Assembly (NCBI RefSeq): GCF_036492835.1
Contig: NZ_AP025314.1
Span: forward strand, 1,798,001 to 1,862,000
DNA length: 64,000 nucleotides
Reading direction: 5' to 3'
From: Fulvitalea axinellae
Lineage (GTDB): Bacteria; Bacteroidota; Bacteroidia; Cytophagales; Cyclobacteriaceae
Positions within the stretch are counted from its first letter, which is position 1; the number at the start of each line of letters is the position of its first letter. Positions 53,693-61,685 of the stretch are shown in pieces. A model generated the notes under the pieces. The model had not been told where the DNA came from. It worked only from the letters and a program-made list of their open reading frames with translations, and did not search any database. A program made the position numbers and the translations under genes.

Positions 53693-55225
53693 CTAGTCTT
53701 GAATCATTACTTCAACTCGTCTATTCGTATATCTGTTTTCCGGACTGTCATTTGGTTTTAGCGGTTCGGTCTCGCCTTTGCTTTCCGTGGAAATCCGGTC
53801 GGGGCTTATGCCCAGTTGTTGGAAGATGATTTTTACGGCTTTGGCTCGTTCCAGTCCCAATTTGTGATTATACTCGGCCTCGCCTATGTTATCGGTGTGG
53901 CCGATCAGCGTTATTTTGCCGGTTTTTCCCATTAAGCTGACCAAGGCTTTTATGGAGTTCATCCTTCCCTCGTCGTTCAGGTCAGACTCATCGAAGGAGA
54001 ATCGGATATTTGCCAAGAGACGTTTCTCGGGAGGTGTTCCGGCTTTTGGAAGTTTGGTTTCGGGAGTTATTTCCGGTTTTTCGATTTTCGGTTCGGCACT
54101 TTGTCTTTCTTTATTCTCGGTTTCTGTTTCTGTGGTGTTGGATGTATCCGCAGTTTTTTTGACTGGCTTGAGTTGCGCTCTTGCCCGGTGTTTTTTTCCT
54201 GTTTTCGGTCTTGATTTCCTTTTCTTTCTATCTTTCCATTTTAAGTGGGAGAGTTTCTGCACTTGCCTTCTGTAAACAAGCGAGATTTCCGTGGCGGAAT
54301 TTACGGCGTTGGTTGCGCCTTCGATTGGGATATCTTGCCCAACTCTGACGCTCCATTTGTTCCAATCGAGCCCTATGCGTGCGTGCGGGCCATATGATGT
54401 GCTGTAGGCTAATCCGGCTACGGCCTTTGCGTTATACATATTGCCGGGAAGGCGTAAATGTCTCAAGCTTCGCGATACTTCCCCGCCAATTTGCGCCCGG
54501 GTGTTTCCGGCTTGGTTGCTTATCAAAATTTGCGGATAAATGGCCCAATCCCTGTTTTTGAACGCCCTGTATTTCGCATAAAGCGAAGTGGTGGAGGGAT
54601 AACTGTAATCCTGTTCCATCCATGAGGCGTCGGGAGAGTTAAGGTCGTGTCCTGAAAGTCCGACTTGGAGAATAATGTCCTCCTTTTTGTCATAAAGCGT
54701 ATAGGCGAATCCGGCTCCTATCCCGAAAAACGTCTTCGAAAAATCCAGTCCGGGCTCGTTAATCGGCAGGTCCCTGCCAAATCCGAATCCGTCGATATAT
54801 TGGGACCCGGTCACGATGTTTTTCGGGTTCAGTTTCTGGATATGAGACGTTCCTGAAAGGGCAAAGCTGACGTACGACTTTTTGGTCAATGTCAGGCCTG
54901 TTCCAAGAAACAGCTGGTATTCTTGGTTGGAAAGGGCGCCGTCTCCGGCCGTGCGGTCATTGATCACATTAAAGCCGACGCTTCCAAACGGTTTTTTGCG
55001 CAACAGAAAGGGGTGGGAGTACCCAGCTCCAACAGCATTTACGTTGAAACCGGGTGTCATGGATTGGTTGCGATATATTAAGTTGCCCACAGCGTAGTTT
55101 GATACGCCCAAGGCTGGGTTTACCCGACTCTTGTTTTGGTCGAAGAGCGAAAAATCCAGTCTTTGGGCATAACCCGAAAGCAGGGACAAAATGACCGTAA
55201 AGGCCGTTAAGATAAATTTCTTCAT
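53693..55225 (-). CDS. PorP/SprF-family membrane protein fused to an OmpA domain
   Basis: A 510-residue protein. A signal peptide (LTAFTVILSLLSGYAQ) leads into a PorP/SprF-type beta-barrel (NPALGVSNYAVGNLIYRNQ to about residue 320), of the kind that pairs with T9SS substrates at the outer membrane. A basic linker (KWKDRKKRKSRPKTGKKHR) and an acidic Thr/Glu-rich linker follow. The C-terminal 110 residues form an OmpA-type peptidoglycan-binding domain (IRFSFDESDLNDEG, LIGHTDNIGEAEYN, LGLERAKAV, NRRVEV). The combination would anchor a surface complex to the cell wall. It is 17 bp after the type B substrate gene. Confidence 0.85.
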   Translation of the reverse strand: MKKFILTAFTVILSLLSGYAQRLDFSLFDQNKSRVNPALGVSNYAVGNLIYRNQSMTPGFNVNAVGAGYSHPFLLRKKPFGSVGFNVINDRTAGDGALSNQEYQLFLGTGLTLTKKSYVSFALSGTSHIQKLNPKNIVTGSQYIDGFGFGRDLPINEPGLDFSKTFFGIGAGFAYTLYDKKEDIILQVGLSGHDLNSPDASWMEQDYSYPSTTSLYAKYRAFKNRDWAIYPQILISNQAGNTRAQIGGEVSRSLRHLRLPGNMYNAKAVAGLAYSTSYGPHARIGLDWNKWSVRVGQDIPIEGATNAVNSATEISLVYRRQVQKLSHLKWKDRKKRKSRPKTGKKHRARAQLKPVKKTADTSNTTETETENKERQSAEPKIEKPEITPETKLPKAGTPPEKRLLANIRFSFDESDLNDEGRMNSIKALVSLMGKTGKITLIGHTDNIGEAEYNHKLGLERAKAVKIIFQQLGISPDRISTESKGETEPLKPNDSPENRYTNRRVEVMIQD

Positions 55226-55242
55226 TGGAGTGAGTGTGTCGG

Positions 55243-57711
55243 TTAGCGGATAAGTCTTATCGGGCCTGTGGTTTCGCCCTCGGCGTTAAGATCTCTTCCG
55301 CTTTCAAATTTGCCTTCCAGTTTCCAGTAGTAAATCCCGGCGGGTTGTTTCTGTCCGTCTTTGGTGCCGTTCCAGCCTTGGGATCGAGCTTCTTGCAAGT
55401 CGTTAGTCTCATACATCAGGATTCCCTGCCTGTTGAAAATCCGCAAACGGAAGTTTTGCGTTACCGCATTGCCGTATACTTTGAACTGTTCGTTGCGGCC
55501 GTCATCGTTCGGCGAGAACATATTCGGGATATGAAGCGAGTGTTTTACCGTAACGGTAGTTTCGTCAGAGTTTTTACAGCCGAGGTTGTCTGTGCCTGTT
55601 ACGCTGTATTTCGTGTCTTCTGTTGGCGATACTGTTACTATGGCGCCTTCAGAGTCTTCTAATCCGTTGGCGGGCTCCCAAATATAGGTTGAGGCTCCCG
55701 AAGCTTTCAGGTCAACGGTAGATCCGTAATCGATAGTCGGGTTTTGGGGTGAAATGCTAACGTCCGGTTGTTGACCCTGCACTCTTACCTGGCCGTAGAA
55801 GCACTTCAAGTTATTGTCGAACCATATTTTGTAGTGTTGTACGTCTTTGTGGTCAACGGTTATGTTCGGGTCGGTTCCTTCTGCGCCGGTTGCGGTGTTT
55901 TCCCAAGAGTAGATCTCCGGTTTCGGCCCGACCGGTAGTTTTGCGCTCCCACCAAGGCAAACTTTCAGTTCATCATCGAAGAATGTGGGTTTTGTGCCGT
56001 CGGGGACTGTTACTTGCCAGCGAAAATTTTTCGGAGTCCCCGAACTATCTTTGTATCTGGCGTATATAATTTCATTTTCCGAGGCTTGCTTTTGTAAGGT
56101 GACATGTTGGCCTAAAACTCCGTCGACACTCGAGTACCAATCGGCTAATACAGTAACGTCAGGTACTTTTAGCGTCATCATGTCTCCGGGGCAATGAAAC
56201 AGGTATTCGGTGTTAAGCCCGAAAATAAATGTATAGCCTCCACCGCATGCTCCCGTACATTGGCTGATATTGAACGCGTTGTCTACGGCTTCTATTCTAA
56301 TTAGATAATCTCCCTTTATAGTAAAATCCTCAATCGTGATTTTGGACATACCGTCAAGCCTGCCTCTGCCGGTTATTTGTCTCCGTTTTTCCAAACTAGG
56401 GTGGAGGAAGTAATATCCTTGGCGGAAGAACTTTTCATCCAATGGTTGCTCCAGCAATTCGATACGATATTCGTAAGATAAAGCCTCTTTAGGAGTTTCA
56501 TCCGTTACCGATCCTTTAATGAAAATTGATACGGTATCTTCTTCAAACGCTGTCGTAATATCGGAAATTCCAATATGCGGAGGTTTGTTCTCGGGAGCCA
56601 GGTTTTCGATAATATGTGTTTCGGTCCCTTTGACCAAAAGGATGTCCAAATCCCGGTCGTTGTTGATGTCCGCTGGGTATCCTTTAAAGCCTTTCAAATC
56701 CGTGTCAGGAGCCAGAATGGTTTCCGTGTATGAATCCGTGACGGGATCATAAATAAGAAGCAATGGGTTCTGGTTTTCCGAAAAGACCAATATGTCGCTT
56801 CTGCCGTCAGAAGTAAAGTCAGCAGAAAAGATGTCGATGATATTATCGGCTGAAGTCGGGATGATTTTTTCAGCCATATAGGGAAGGGAACTGATTTTAA
56901 TACTATTATCTTCCGTAACGGATGCCAATGAAGGAATTCCATCATCGTTGAAATCTTCAAAGCTGATAACGTCCAGTTTGTGTGGATTCGGAAAAGGGAG
57001 GGTTGAGAATTTAAATCCTTTTTCGGAAATCAGGCCATTGAATTTATCCTTTCCGGACAAGAGGATATCCGTAATGTTGTCATTGTTGAGGTCACGGAGA
57101 TAAAGATTTTCCTGGATTCCGGCATTCCCAATGTATCGGATAGAAGCGGTGGAATCTTGTGCGATGGATGCGATTTTGATCGTTTGGTCTTCGCATAACA
57201 TCACGAAATCGTTCCTGCCGTCTTGGTTGTAGTCCAGGCTTTTGATCTTCTTCGGTTTGGTATAGATCAATAGTATGTCGGAGAAGCCGAGGCTGTATTC
57301 CACGGGTTTTTCCTTGTTGTTTGTTATCGTGCCGTCGTACGCTTGAAAAACGTATAGACCTTCGTGGTCCGTCCCCGTAAAATAGAGGTCGGGTATGTTG
57401 TCCCTGTTCGTTTGCCCGAAAAAGACACGCAAATCGTTTTTGATTCGGAGTCTGGAAGGCGTAATGTCTTTCCGTTTGTAAACAGAGTCCACGGGATCGA
57501 GAAAATAGGCGAAAATCTGCGAACCTTCACTGGTGTGCGTCAAGATGTCAAGGGAACCGTTATTGTCCAGGTCAATCCACGTCAACATTGCGTTTTGGGG
57601 CAGGGGCGTGTCAAGTTTTTCCTCCGGATAAATGCGGAAACCTTGGGCGCTGGCGTATTCGGCCGAAAAGGCGACGGAAAAAAGGAAAAGCGCGAAGAAT
57701 AATTTTTTCAT
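55243..57711 (-). CDS. T9SS type B-sorted surface protein with FG-GAP/VCBS-like repeats
   Basis: An 822-residue secreted protein. A signal peptide (ALFLFSVAFSAEYASAQ) precedes about 350 residues of FG-GAP/VCBS-like blades, seen as repeats of the D.N.DG..D form (WIDLDNNGSLDIL, DFNDDGIPSLAS, DINNDRDLDILLV). Ig-like/PKD-like sheets with Cys pairs follow. The last 90 residues are the gliding-motility-associated type B sorting domain (IPNMFSPNDDGRNEQF, LRIFNRQGILMYE, GWNGTKDGQKQPAGIYYW). It is exported by T9SS and probably held by the PorP-type protein encoded next. Confidence 0.88.
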   Translation of the reverse strand: MKKLFFALFLFSVAFSAEYASAQGFRIYPEEKLDTPLPQNAMLTWIDLDNNGSLDILTHTSEGSQIFAYFLDPVDSVYKRKDITPSRLRIKNDLRVFFGQTNRDNIPDLYFTGTDHEGLYVFQAYDGTITNNKEKPVEYSLGFSDILLIYTKPKKIKSLDYNQDGRNDFVMLCEDQTIKIASIAQDSTASIRYIGNAGIQENLYLRDLNNDNITDILLSGKDKFNGLISEKGFKFSTLPFPNPHKLDVISFEDFNDDGIPSLASVTEDNSIKISSLPYMAEKIIPTSADNIIDIFSADFTSDGRSDILVFSENQNPLLLIYDPVTDSYTETILAPDTDLKGFKGYPADINNDRDLDILLVKGTETHIIENLAPENKPPHIGISDITTAFEEDTVSIFIKGSVTDETPKEALSYEYRIELLEQPLDEKFFRQGYYFLHPSLEKRRQITGRGRLDGMSKITIEDFTIKGDYLIRIEAVDNAFNISQCTGACGGGYTFIFGLNTEYLFHCPGDMMTLKVPDVTVLADWYSSVDGVLGQHVTLQKQASENEIIYARYKDSSGTPKNFRWQVTVPDGTKPTFFDDELKVCLGGSAKLPVGPKPEIYSWENTATGAEGTDPNITVDHKDVQHYKIWFDNNLKCFYGQVRVQGQQPDVSISPQNPTIDYGSTVDLKASGASTYIWEPANGLEDSEGAIVTVSPTEDTKYSVTGTDNLGCKNSDETTVTVKHSLHIPNMFSPNDDGRNEQFKVYGNAVTQNFRLRIFNRQGILMYETNDLQEARSQGWNGTKDGQKQPAGIYYWKLEGKFESGRDLNAEGETTGPIRLIR

Positions 57712-57717
57712 TGGGCT

Positions 57718-58650
57718 TTACTTCTCTTTGTAAAATTGGAAAGACAGAGAAAAACGAGAGCTTACGGCTTTGCCGTTCTCGATGGCCGGTTTCCATTTTG
57801 GCATAGTTTCCAAAATCCTGACGGCCTCTTCCTTGAACGCTTTGTGCGGAGCTTTCCCGATACTGATATTCTTGATAGTGCCGAACTCGTCGACATCGAA
57901 TTCGGCCAGAACGGTTACTTCGTCAGCGATTTTGCGTTTGTTCCGAAGCTTTTCGGGGTAAATAATCGCCGTATCCAGAAACGCGTAAAAGCGGTCGAAG
58001 CCAATCACGGGCATGGCGTCAGAGTTTAGTGAGGCCGATGTGATATTTTCCTTTGCCGTTTCCTGTGGTTCGGCAAGGATTTCCACCTCTTCTTCTTGGC
58101 TTTCGGTTTCCAAAGCTATTTCTGGCTTGTCAATCTGGGCTTCGGTTGCTTGATCTTCGTTCTGGACTTCGACGCTATGGTCTGCTGCCGCTGGAACTTT
58201 GGCGCTTTCGGCGACTGCGGATGTTTCCTGTTTCTTTATTGCCTTGTCGAAAATTTCCACTTTGGGAACATTTGGACTTTCGCTCTCCTGAGTCTCTGCT
58301 TCCGTGTGGAGTTTTATGTCTTTAGCCTGTTTTTTTATTTCTAAAGTTTCGGTTTCCGGTATTTCCAAACCGGTTTTTTCCTCGTTTAGAGTGATTGGTT
58401 CCGGTGATGAAAGCGTGAACTCTGGCTCAGGCGCTTTGCCGAGAAAAAACAGAGTGGTCGCGGCACCGGCGATAAGTCCGTAAGAGATCATGGCAAACGG
58501 AGACTTGAAAATGGATTCCGTCCGAACAGCAGAAGCTGTTGCGGCGTGTTGTTCCAGAATCTTGTCAAAGTCCATGTGTTTTCTCATGTTCTCTGCGGAG
58601 ACCGGCCGGTATTCGTATTCGACGATGTGAGGTTTGTTTCTTGATTTCAT
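57718..58650 (-). CDS. TonB-like energy transducer following an ECF sigma gene
   Basis: A 310-residue inner-membrane protein. Residues 1-50 are cytosolic, a single span lies at about 52-70 (FAMISYGLIAGAATTLFFLG), then a Glu/Lys/Ala-rich periplasmic linker. The C-terminal 90 residues are a TonB domain (VTVLAEFDVDEFGTIKNISIG, then a PKWKPAIENGKAVSSRFSL end). The gene begins one base after the sigma-factor stop and ends 6 bp before the secreted protein gene. Its cytosolic head, next to a sigma factor, could act like an anti-sigma factor; this is inference. Confidence 0.82.
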   Translation of the reverse strand: MKSRNKPHIVEYEYRPVSAENMRKHMDFDKILEQHAATASAVRTESIFKSPFAMISYGLIAGAATTLFFLGKAPEPEFTLSSPEPITLNEEKTGLEIPETETLEIKKQAKDIKLHTEAETQESESPNVPKVEIFDKAIKKQETSAVAESAKVPAAADHSVEVQNEDQATEAQIDKPEIALETESQEEEVEILAEPQETAKENITSASLNSDAMPVIGFDRFYAFLDTAIIYPEKLRNKRKIADEVTVLAEFDVDEFGTIKNISIGKAPHKAFKEEAVRILETMPKWKPAIENGKAVSSRFSLSFQFYKEK

Positions 58651-58651
58651 C

Positions 58652-59224
58652 TTAAGCGTATTTGGACTGTGCGGTCTCGCAGGCCTTGCGCAGTTTTTTG
58701 TAAAGTCTGTGGGCGCGTTGTTTGATGTTGTTCTCGTTTGTTCCGAGAACTTCGCCTATGTCGCGATAATTGAGTTCCTGCTGGAATCGCAATTCCAGTA
58801 AATACGCGTCCTTTTCATTCAGTCCCGAAACGGCGGCTTGCAGAATGTTCCGGTCTTTGGGGTCTTCCGGGTCGAACCACAGGTCCACGTCTTTTTCCAA
58901 ATTGCCGAGGGTCTGCTCGTCGAGGAAGACGTACATCTGTTTTTTCTTGTCACGGAAATGTTGGCGCACCTCGTTCAGTGCGATGCGGTAAAGCCACGCC
59001 GAAAAAGGGAATCCCCTGTGTTCGTATTTATGAAGACTGTTCAGAGCGCTGAGAAACACTTGTGAGGTGATGTCGGCCGCCAGATGCTCGTCGTAAACCT
59101 TTCGGTGGATAAAGTTGAATATCTTTCCGAAGTATTTCTCGTAGAGTTCCCTGAAATGGGCCGGATCCTTCTTTGCTTGCTCAATGATCTGTTCTTCTTC
59201 TTTGTTGAAAGTAGTACTGAGCAC
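58652..59224 (-). CDS. ECF-type RNA polymerase sigma factor
   Basis: A 190-residue sigma-70 family protein with region 2 (FRELYEKYFGKIFNFIHRKV, ITSQVFLSALNSL, FPFSAWLYRIALNEV for -10 recognition) and region 4 (LLELRFQQELNYRDIGEVLG, the helix-turn-helix). There is no extra domain. It heads a four-gene operon with the TonB-like protein, the T9SS substrate and PorP-OmpA, and probably controls it. Confidence 0.92.
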   Translation of the reverse strand: MLSTTFNKEEEQIIEQAKKDPAHFRELYEKYFGKIFNFIHRKVYDEHLAADITSQVFLSALNSLHKYEHRGFPFSAWLYRIALNEVRQHFRDKKKQMYVFLDEQTLGNLEKDVDLWFDPEDPKDRNILQAAVSGLNEKDAYLLELRFQQELNYRDIGEVLGTNENNIKQRAHRLYKKLRKACETAQSKYA

Positions 59225-59501
59225 GTTTACTTTTTGATTGATTTCAATAGTGATAATGCCGTATTTCTTTGAAGTTACACTTTCAGGGCGTTTTTAAGCG
59301 TGTTTTTACGTTTTGACCGCCGATGTTTCCAGCTAAGCCGGACATTTTCTTACTTTTTAAAAAATAATAACCAGGTTTCAAGGTAAAAAGCGCTTTTGGT
59401 GATCCTAAAGTACCTTTTGGGTAATCCGAAAAGACTATCGCCGATTTTAGCCTTGAAATGTACTAGATGGTAAAGGTTTTCGGGATAAACCATTTTCAAG
59501 C

Positions 59502-60842
59502 ATGGGAGTTCCGCTAACATACTTTCTTCCAATGTTTCGTCACCGATCACCACAACGATTTTCCTCCAATCGACAGTCCGGAGGTCACGGGCGCGCCGTT
59601 TTTCCGCCGGGCACCGTAGTGCAGGCCATGATGACACGGGGACAACTGGAGGAAGCTTTTGTCTCTACAGGAACGGATATGTCTAAGGGAATGCCTTCGT
59701 ATATCGACGCTCTCGCCAGATTGTTGCAGCGCTATCACGCCGTTCCGGGCGTGGAGGATGACCAGGATATTCAGGAACGTTTTTCTTTGCTTTACGATCT
59801 TAAAAGGATGGTCTTTCATTGGTTCAATGAAAACCCGATTGCGCACCGGAGAATCAAGGAAGACATTCCGGAAATGAGAACGCACAATTTGGTGTTTAAA
59901 CTGATGGGGGAAATACAGGAAGAGCACGCCAAATTGATGGTGGTGATTATCAATAAGAAAAAGCCGTTGTGGGTGCCGGACCAAACTCCCGGTGGAGGAC
60001 CCGCTGATCCGGAAACGCAGGCGCTTTGGACGGAGCTGACGGGAGCGAGCCCGACCTTAGGCATAAGCGAACGGGGCGGGGGAGATTATGACGGATTCGT
60101 GTATATGGGTTTCCGTTCCCGGACCTATTCAGCCTTGGCCAGACTTATGGAAGGGGAGCGCGGCAGGGCTCTAGTCCGGGCAATGATGAAGGCGGAAAAG
60201 AACCCGACAATGCTATACCCGACAGCCTCGCCGGACTATTTCAAGAATGCGAAATATAAGAACGCTACACGGCGAACCCGGGAAATGGATAATTTGGGAC
60301 TTAAATCCGGACCGGAACCGATGCGTTTGTACGGCTTGAATTATGATTGTAAGGATACCGCCTTTTTAAGGTATGATACCTCTTGGAGTGAACAAATCCA
60401 GGTAGCGACCAAAGAAGCTTACAGGCCAAGGCCCAAAAGCACGAAAGCGACAACGGCGGCCGGCTTGGAATTAGGTGTTTACAAGCAAAGCGATGCGGTG
60501 GAAGAGGAAGAAATTGACCAATGGCTGGATATCGAAAGTACGCCGGAAGTCCAAACTACGGAGGGAGGTTATACGCCGTCGCCGTATTTTCTGAACTTGG
60601 CGGATATGTTCTACCACGATCTTTCGGAGAACAAGTCTTTTTTGGAGGAGATGCCCGTATTGCCTAGTCATGCGTATGAGGAAGATCCGGACCTAAAGCA
60701 TTGGGGGAACAGAAAAAATCATTCCGTAGGGTTAAGAATGAATTTGTTAAGAGAGGAGCAAGGGTTGGCACCGTCAAAATGGTTTTCGAAGTTGAATAAT
60801 AGGCTTACGGGAAAAGTGGGGCGCCAGCCTGTTCGCTCATAA
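59502..60842 (+). CDS. Effector-like hypothetical protein
   Basis: A 446-residue protein without a signal peptide or membrane span. The N-terminal 40 residues (RFSSNRQSGGHGRAVFPP, then VVQAMM) look like the low-complexity heads of proteins I associate with contractile-injection or polymorphic-toxin loading. A helical bundle follows (YIDALARLLQRYHAV, IQEEHAKLMVV). The middle (YDGFVYMGFRSRTYSALARL, RGRALVRAMMKAEKNPTMLY) resembles the frame of NleD-like metallopeptidases, but no HExxH is present. The activity is unknown. ATGs at 59502 and 59532 are both possible; the second begins MFRHRSPQ. Confidence 0.6.
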   Translation: MGVPLTYFLPMFRHRSPQRFSSNRQSGGHGRAVFPPGTVVQAMMTRGQLEEAFVSTGTDMSKGMPSYIDALARLLQRYHAVPGVEDDQDIQERFSLLYDLKRMVFHWFNENPIAHRRIKEDIPEMRTHNLVFKLMGEIQEEHAKLMVVIINKKKPLWVPDQTPGGGPADPETQALWTELTGASPTLGISERGGGDYDGFVYMGFRSRTYSALARLMEGERGRALVRAMMKAEKNPTMLYPTASPDYFKNAKYKNATRRTREMDNLGLKSGPEPMRLYGLNYDCKDTAFLRYDTSWSEQIQVATKEAYRPRPKSTKATTAAGLELGVYKQSDAVEEEEIDQWLDIESTPEVQTTEGGYTPSPYFLNLADMFYHDLSENKSFLEEMPVLPSHAYEEDPDLKHWGNRKNHSVGLRMNLLREEQGLAPSKWFSKLNNRLTGKVGRQPVRS

Positions 60843-60847
60843 AGTCG

Positions 60848-61477
60848 TTATAGGGCTTTTCCGCTTCTTATTTTCAGGTCACGAATTACTTTTACGCCGT
60901 AATACCCTTTTTCTTTAGGTAGATAGAATTCCTTCCTTAAGAATGTGACCGCTACGTTTTTGCCTCTTACGGTTTCAAATTTATCACTCAAGATATCGGC
61001 TCCCGGAAAATATTCAAGCCAGAAAAACTCGTGCTTGTGTCCGTTCTCCTCCCTCAAGACGACAATGTTGAATTGGCCTTCCCTTATGGCTTCCAGTTTG
61101 CCGTTTAGCGTGCTCAATCCATCGGTGGTTTCGCCAGTGTATGTGCGTTCGTTAAAGCTTGTCGGTTGGTCAAAAGCTTCCGGGCAACGCAACATAATTC
61201 CGAAAGCGAGCCTGTCGCCGAGGCGGTCAAGGTCCGCTTCTTTGTCCGTGTCGAAGCCGGATTCGGCTAAGGCTTTTTTATTCACTGTCGCGGCCGTGAT
61301 TAGACAAAGGCCAAGACGGAAATCGCGCTCCTCTTGATCTTTTGGCGGAGCCGAATATTCTGCGAGACAGTCGCAGGTGTCTTCGGATACCTTGTCTAGA
61401 ATGTTTTCGGCGGTTTGGCAAAAAGAAATTTGAGGTAAAAGGAGAAGGAGGATGGCGCAAGCGCAGAGACGTGTCAT
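60848..61477 (-). CDS. Exported hypothetical protein with CxC motif
   Basis: A 209-residue protein with a signal peptide (CAILLLLLPQISFCQ). The mature N-terminus has DTCDCLAEYS and a later Cys in LRCPEAF, a pattern seen in several small secreted Bacteroidota proteins. The C-terminal half is beta-rich (FNIVVLREENGHKHEFFWLEYF, NVAVTFLRKEFYLP). No known function. It converges with the effector-like gene at a 5-bp interval. Confidence 0.65.
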   Translation of the reverse strand: MTRLCACAILLLLLPQISFCQTAENILDKVSEDTCDCLAEYSAPPKDQEERDFRLGLCLITAATVNKKALAESGFDTDKEADLDRLGDRLAFGIMLRCPEAFDQPTSFNERTYTGETTDGLSTLNGKLEAIREGQFNIVVLREENGHKHEFFWLEYFPGADILSDKFETVRGKNVAVTFLRKEFYLPKEKGYYGVKVIRDLKIRSGKAL

Positions 61478-61685
61478 GGAAGAGAAAGTTGGTTGCGCTC
61501 GGGGGATCGCATAATTGTAAATGATTTTATTAATATAGACTCGATTATTCGATTGTGCAAGAATTCTGTGTCGCCATTTTGGCCCGACCCTCTGATGGCT
61601 TTGATTATTTGCCGTTGCAAAGCTTTCCGAAATGTTTATTTTTGCCTACGCTCCGAATAGGGTTTGATTTAGAAAAAAGATATTG

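Noticed and set aside
59350..59637. Minus-strand frame of 95 codons ending next to the sigma factor promoter region
   Set aside because: It overlaps the N-terminal coding part of the effector-like gene, has no recognisable family, and its first third is the complement of that gene.
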